Shown here one piece after another: positions 31,497 through 33,110 of a DNA stretch of 33,110 nt. The notes under the pieces were generated by a model, which was not told the origin of the DNA, ran no database searches, and worked only from the letters and a program-made list of their open reading frames with translations. Each line of letters opens with the position of its first letter. Within the stretch, counting starts at the first letter, position 1. Origin of the DNA: Lachnospiraceae bacterium (lineage in GTDB: Bacteria; Bacillota; Clostridia; Lachnospirales; Lachnospiraceae); NCBI GenBank assembly GCA_014804655.1, contig JAAUZK010000032.1:192970-226079 (forward strand), given 5' to 3'. Both the position numbers and the translations under genes were made by a program.

Positions 31497-32813
31497 ATGA
31501 TCTATTTAAAGAACGGTTATATGATTGACCCGGCATCGGGGACAAAGGGATATCGGGATATTCTGATAAAAGAGGATAAAATTGTCCGCATAGCGCCACA
31601 GGGGGCTTTAGAGACAGAATTATTCGCTAATGACAGCGGTGATTGCAATGCGTGGACTGCGGCAGAGGATATCGTAAATATTGATTTATCCGGTCAGTAC
31701 GTTGCGCCGGGATTTGTGGATGTTCATGTACATTTCAGAGATCCCGGTTTTACCCATAAAGAGGATATTCATACAGGCGCACGGGCCGCGGCGCGGGGTG
31801 GATTTACATCGGTGGTGCTGATGGCGAATACGCGTCCGGCAGTGGATAATCCGGAGACGCTTGCCTATGTGCTGAATAAAGGCAAGGAAACGGATATTCA
31901 CATTCACACTTGTGCCAATGTAACCAAAGGACTTCAGGGAAAAGAACTGACGGATATGGAGACTCTGAGTAAGCTGGGTGCCGCGGGATTTACTGACGAT
32001 GGCATACCGATTACGGATGAGGGGGTGCTGCGGGCAGCGCTGCGACAGGCGGCAAAATGTGGTAAGCCTGTCAGCCTTCACGAGGAAAATCCGTCGCTAA
32101 TTACGAATAACGGTATCAATGAGGGTAGTGCTGCGGAGCATTACGGAATAGGCGGGTCTCCAAGAGAAGCTGAGATTTCTATGGTGGAACGGGACTTACG
32201 CATCGCCGTAGAGCAGGAAGCCGACCTGTCCATTCAACATATCAGCACAAAAGAAGCGGTTGAACTGGTACGGCAGGCGAAGAAAAAGAACCGGCGTATC
32301 TATGCAGAAGCGACGCCGCACCATTTTACATTAACGCAGGATGCCGTGATCGGGCAGGGCGCGTTGGCCAAGGTGAACCCACCGCTTAGGGAGGAGGCTG
32401 ACCGGCTGGCGATCATAGAGGGACTAAGGGACGGCACTATCGATATGATCGCTACGGATCATGCACCCCATAGTGCGGAGGAAAAAGCAAGGCCCCTGAC
32501 GGAAGCGCCCAGCGGCATGATCGGGCTGGAAACTTCTTTTTCACTGGGAATGCGGGAGCTGGTGAATAAGGGCTATTTGTCTATGGCGGAGCTGATAGAG
32601 AAGATGAGTCATGCTCCTGCAAAACTGTATCATCTCGCTGCGGGTTATCTGGCGGAGGGTGGTCCTGCGGATCTTGTGGTGTTTGATCCCAATAAGATGT
32701 GGACGGTGAAAAGTTTTGTATCGAAGGCGGCAAATTCCCCGTTCGTCGGGGAGAATCTGCCGGGAGTGATAAGTTATACGATCTGCAGCGGCAGGATCGT
32801 GTATCGTGCATGA
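31497..32813 (+). CDS. pyrC: Dihydroorotase
   Basis: A 438-residue zinc amidohydrolase of the type I (PyrC of Gram-positives) group, catalysing ring closure of carbamoyl aspartate to dihydroorotate in pyrimidine synthesis. Motifs are DVHVHFRDPGFTHKEDIHTG (metal histidines, substrate arginine), VVLMANTRPAVD, SLHEENPSLI, IQHISTKEAVEL and IATDHAPHSAEEKA (metal aspartate). All catalytic residues appear present. The frame has an upstream TTG (31485), but ATG 31497 has GGAAGAG close upstream and matches family starts. No other pyr genes are in the window, so it stands outside a pyr operon here. Confidence 0.95.
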   Translation: MIYLKNGYMIDPASGTKGYRDILIKEDKIVRIAPQGALETELFANDSGDCNAWTAAEDIVNIDLSGQYVAPGFVDVHVHFRDPGFTHKEDIHTGARAAARGGFTSVVLMANTRPAVDNPETLAYVLNKGKETDIHIHTCANVTKGLQGKELTDMETLSKLGAAGFTDDGIPITDEGVLRAALRQAAKCGKPVSLHEENPSLITNNGINEGSAAEHYGIGGSPREAEISMVERDLRIAVEQEADLSIQHISTKEAVELVRQAKKKNRRIYAEATPHHFTLTQDAVIGQGALAKVNPPLREEADRLAIIEGLRDGTIDMIATDHAPHSAEEKARPLTEAPSGMIGLETSFSLGMRELVNKGYLSMAELIEKMSHAPAKLYHLAAGYLAEGGPADLVVFDPNKMWTVKSFVSKAANSPFVGENLPGVISYTICSGRIVYRA

Positions 32814-32850
32814 TTTTATGTCGGTGGACAAAGGTGTTTATAAAGAAAAA

Positions 32851-32888
32851 TCGTAACTGTGAAGAACAGGGGTTATGAACAGTTACGA
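32851..32888 (-). terminator. Perfect 10-bp stem-loop, terminator-like on the minus strand
   Basis: tcgtaactgt (32851-32860) pairs perfectly with acagttacga (32879-32888). On the minus strand the stem is followed by tttttcttt, a good T run. It would end transcripts arriving from the right, or act as a weak stop for pyrC on the plus strand where no T run follows. Confidence 0.5.
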
Positions 32889-32894
32889 AAAATC

Positions 32895-32923
32895 TTGCGA
32901 ATTGCTACGGTCTCTGTTATAGT
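32895..32923 (+). promoter_or_regulatory. Promoter at the right edge
   Basis: TTGCGA (32895-32900), 17-bp spacer and TATAGT (32918-32923). Transcription would begin near 32930 and run towards the gene that starts at 33055. Confidence 0.55.
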
Positions 32924-32960
32924 AAATCTATCAATTCAAAGTGAATCTCTTATTTCTTTA

Positions 32961-33049
32961 CCGAGGCAGTCATGGTGGCTGCCTGACGGAAGGAAATCTG
33001 TATCGGCATCTCGCCGGAAATTCACGGAAGAAAAACTAAATATGGAAGG
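32961..33049 (+). other. Structured leader of the right-edge gene
   Basis: A strong stem ccgaggcag (32961-32969) with ctgcct and cgg (32979-32989, two-base bulge) is followed by a smaller cggc/gccg hairpin near 33003. It has no coding frame. The layout suggests a 5' leader element, but I do not recognise a known riboswitch class. Confidence 0.35.
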
Positions 33050-33054
33050 CAGAG

Positions 33055-33110
33055 ATGAGGATAACAGTGTGCCGGAATCGTTCCGTGCTGGGTACCGTCA
33101 TGCTCTGTCA
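33055..33110 (+). CDS. Start of an unidentified gene (partial)
   Basis: ATG 33055 follows GGAAGG by 5 bases and is open to the window end, giving MRITVCRNRSVLGTVMLC. A basic start followed by a hydrophobic run suggests a membrane or exported protein. Only 18 codons are visible, so no function is assigned. An ATG at 33042 in another frame is also open. Confidence 0.4.
   Translation, partial: MRITVCRNRSVLGTVMLC

Overview
The window looks like the chromosome of a spore-forming Clostridia species, most likely a member of the Lachnospiraceae. The reasons are the moderate G+C content, strong AGGAGG-type ribosome binding sites, a T-box leader on an Ile-tRNA synthetase gene, SpoIID/SpoIIQ-type sporulation genes, an EFR1-type flavodoxin/ferredoxin protein, and many small HTH regulators. 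No insertion sequence, phage module, CRISPR array, rRNA or tRNA gene was seen.

Layout. Positions 1-3080 hold the end of an FtsX-type permease, an ABC ATPase and a two-gene split HipA-like kinase module. Positions 3125-7600 hold a MATE exporter, two HTH proteins that converge on a shared stem-loop (one with a DUF5680-type domain, one fused to a methyltransferase) and an EFR1-type protein. Positions 7701-12197 form a marR-ABC-ABC drug-export operon whose promoter carries three operator-like repeats at exactly 16-bp steps. Positions 12224-18451 hold a T-box-controlled ileS of the eukaryotic-like class and a glycogen phosphorylase gene with its terminator.

Positions 18500-21040 are the most interesting part: a strong promoter, a 15-codon leader peptide containing Arg-Thr-Arg, a leader of about 320 nt with two intrinsic-terminator-like hairpins and competing stems, then an Erm-family 23S rRNA methyltransferase gene and hflX 7 bp after it. 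I read this as a ribosome-targeting-antibiotic-inducible attenuator controlling an rRNA methylase together with a ribosome-splitting GTPase.

Positions 21123-33110 hold an aconitase-family hydratase, an EF-hand-like protein, a SpoIID-like and a SpoIIQ-like gene (both apparently lacking the usual catalytic residues, with a sigma-F/G-like promoter between them), an amidohydrolase, a GH9-like lipoprotein that also seems to lack catalytic residues, a PlsC-type acyltransferase preceded by three 58-bp tandem repeats, a PrcB-like lipoprotein and dihydroorotase. The right edge has a promoter, a structured leader and what looks like the start of another gene.

Three or four loci bear on surviving antibiotics: the MATE exporter, the MarR-controlled ABC heterodimer, the Erm/HflX pair and possibly the IleRS2-type synthetase. 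All functional statements are from reading the sequence; no database search was run.
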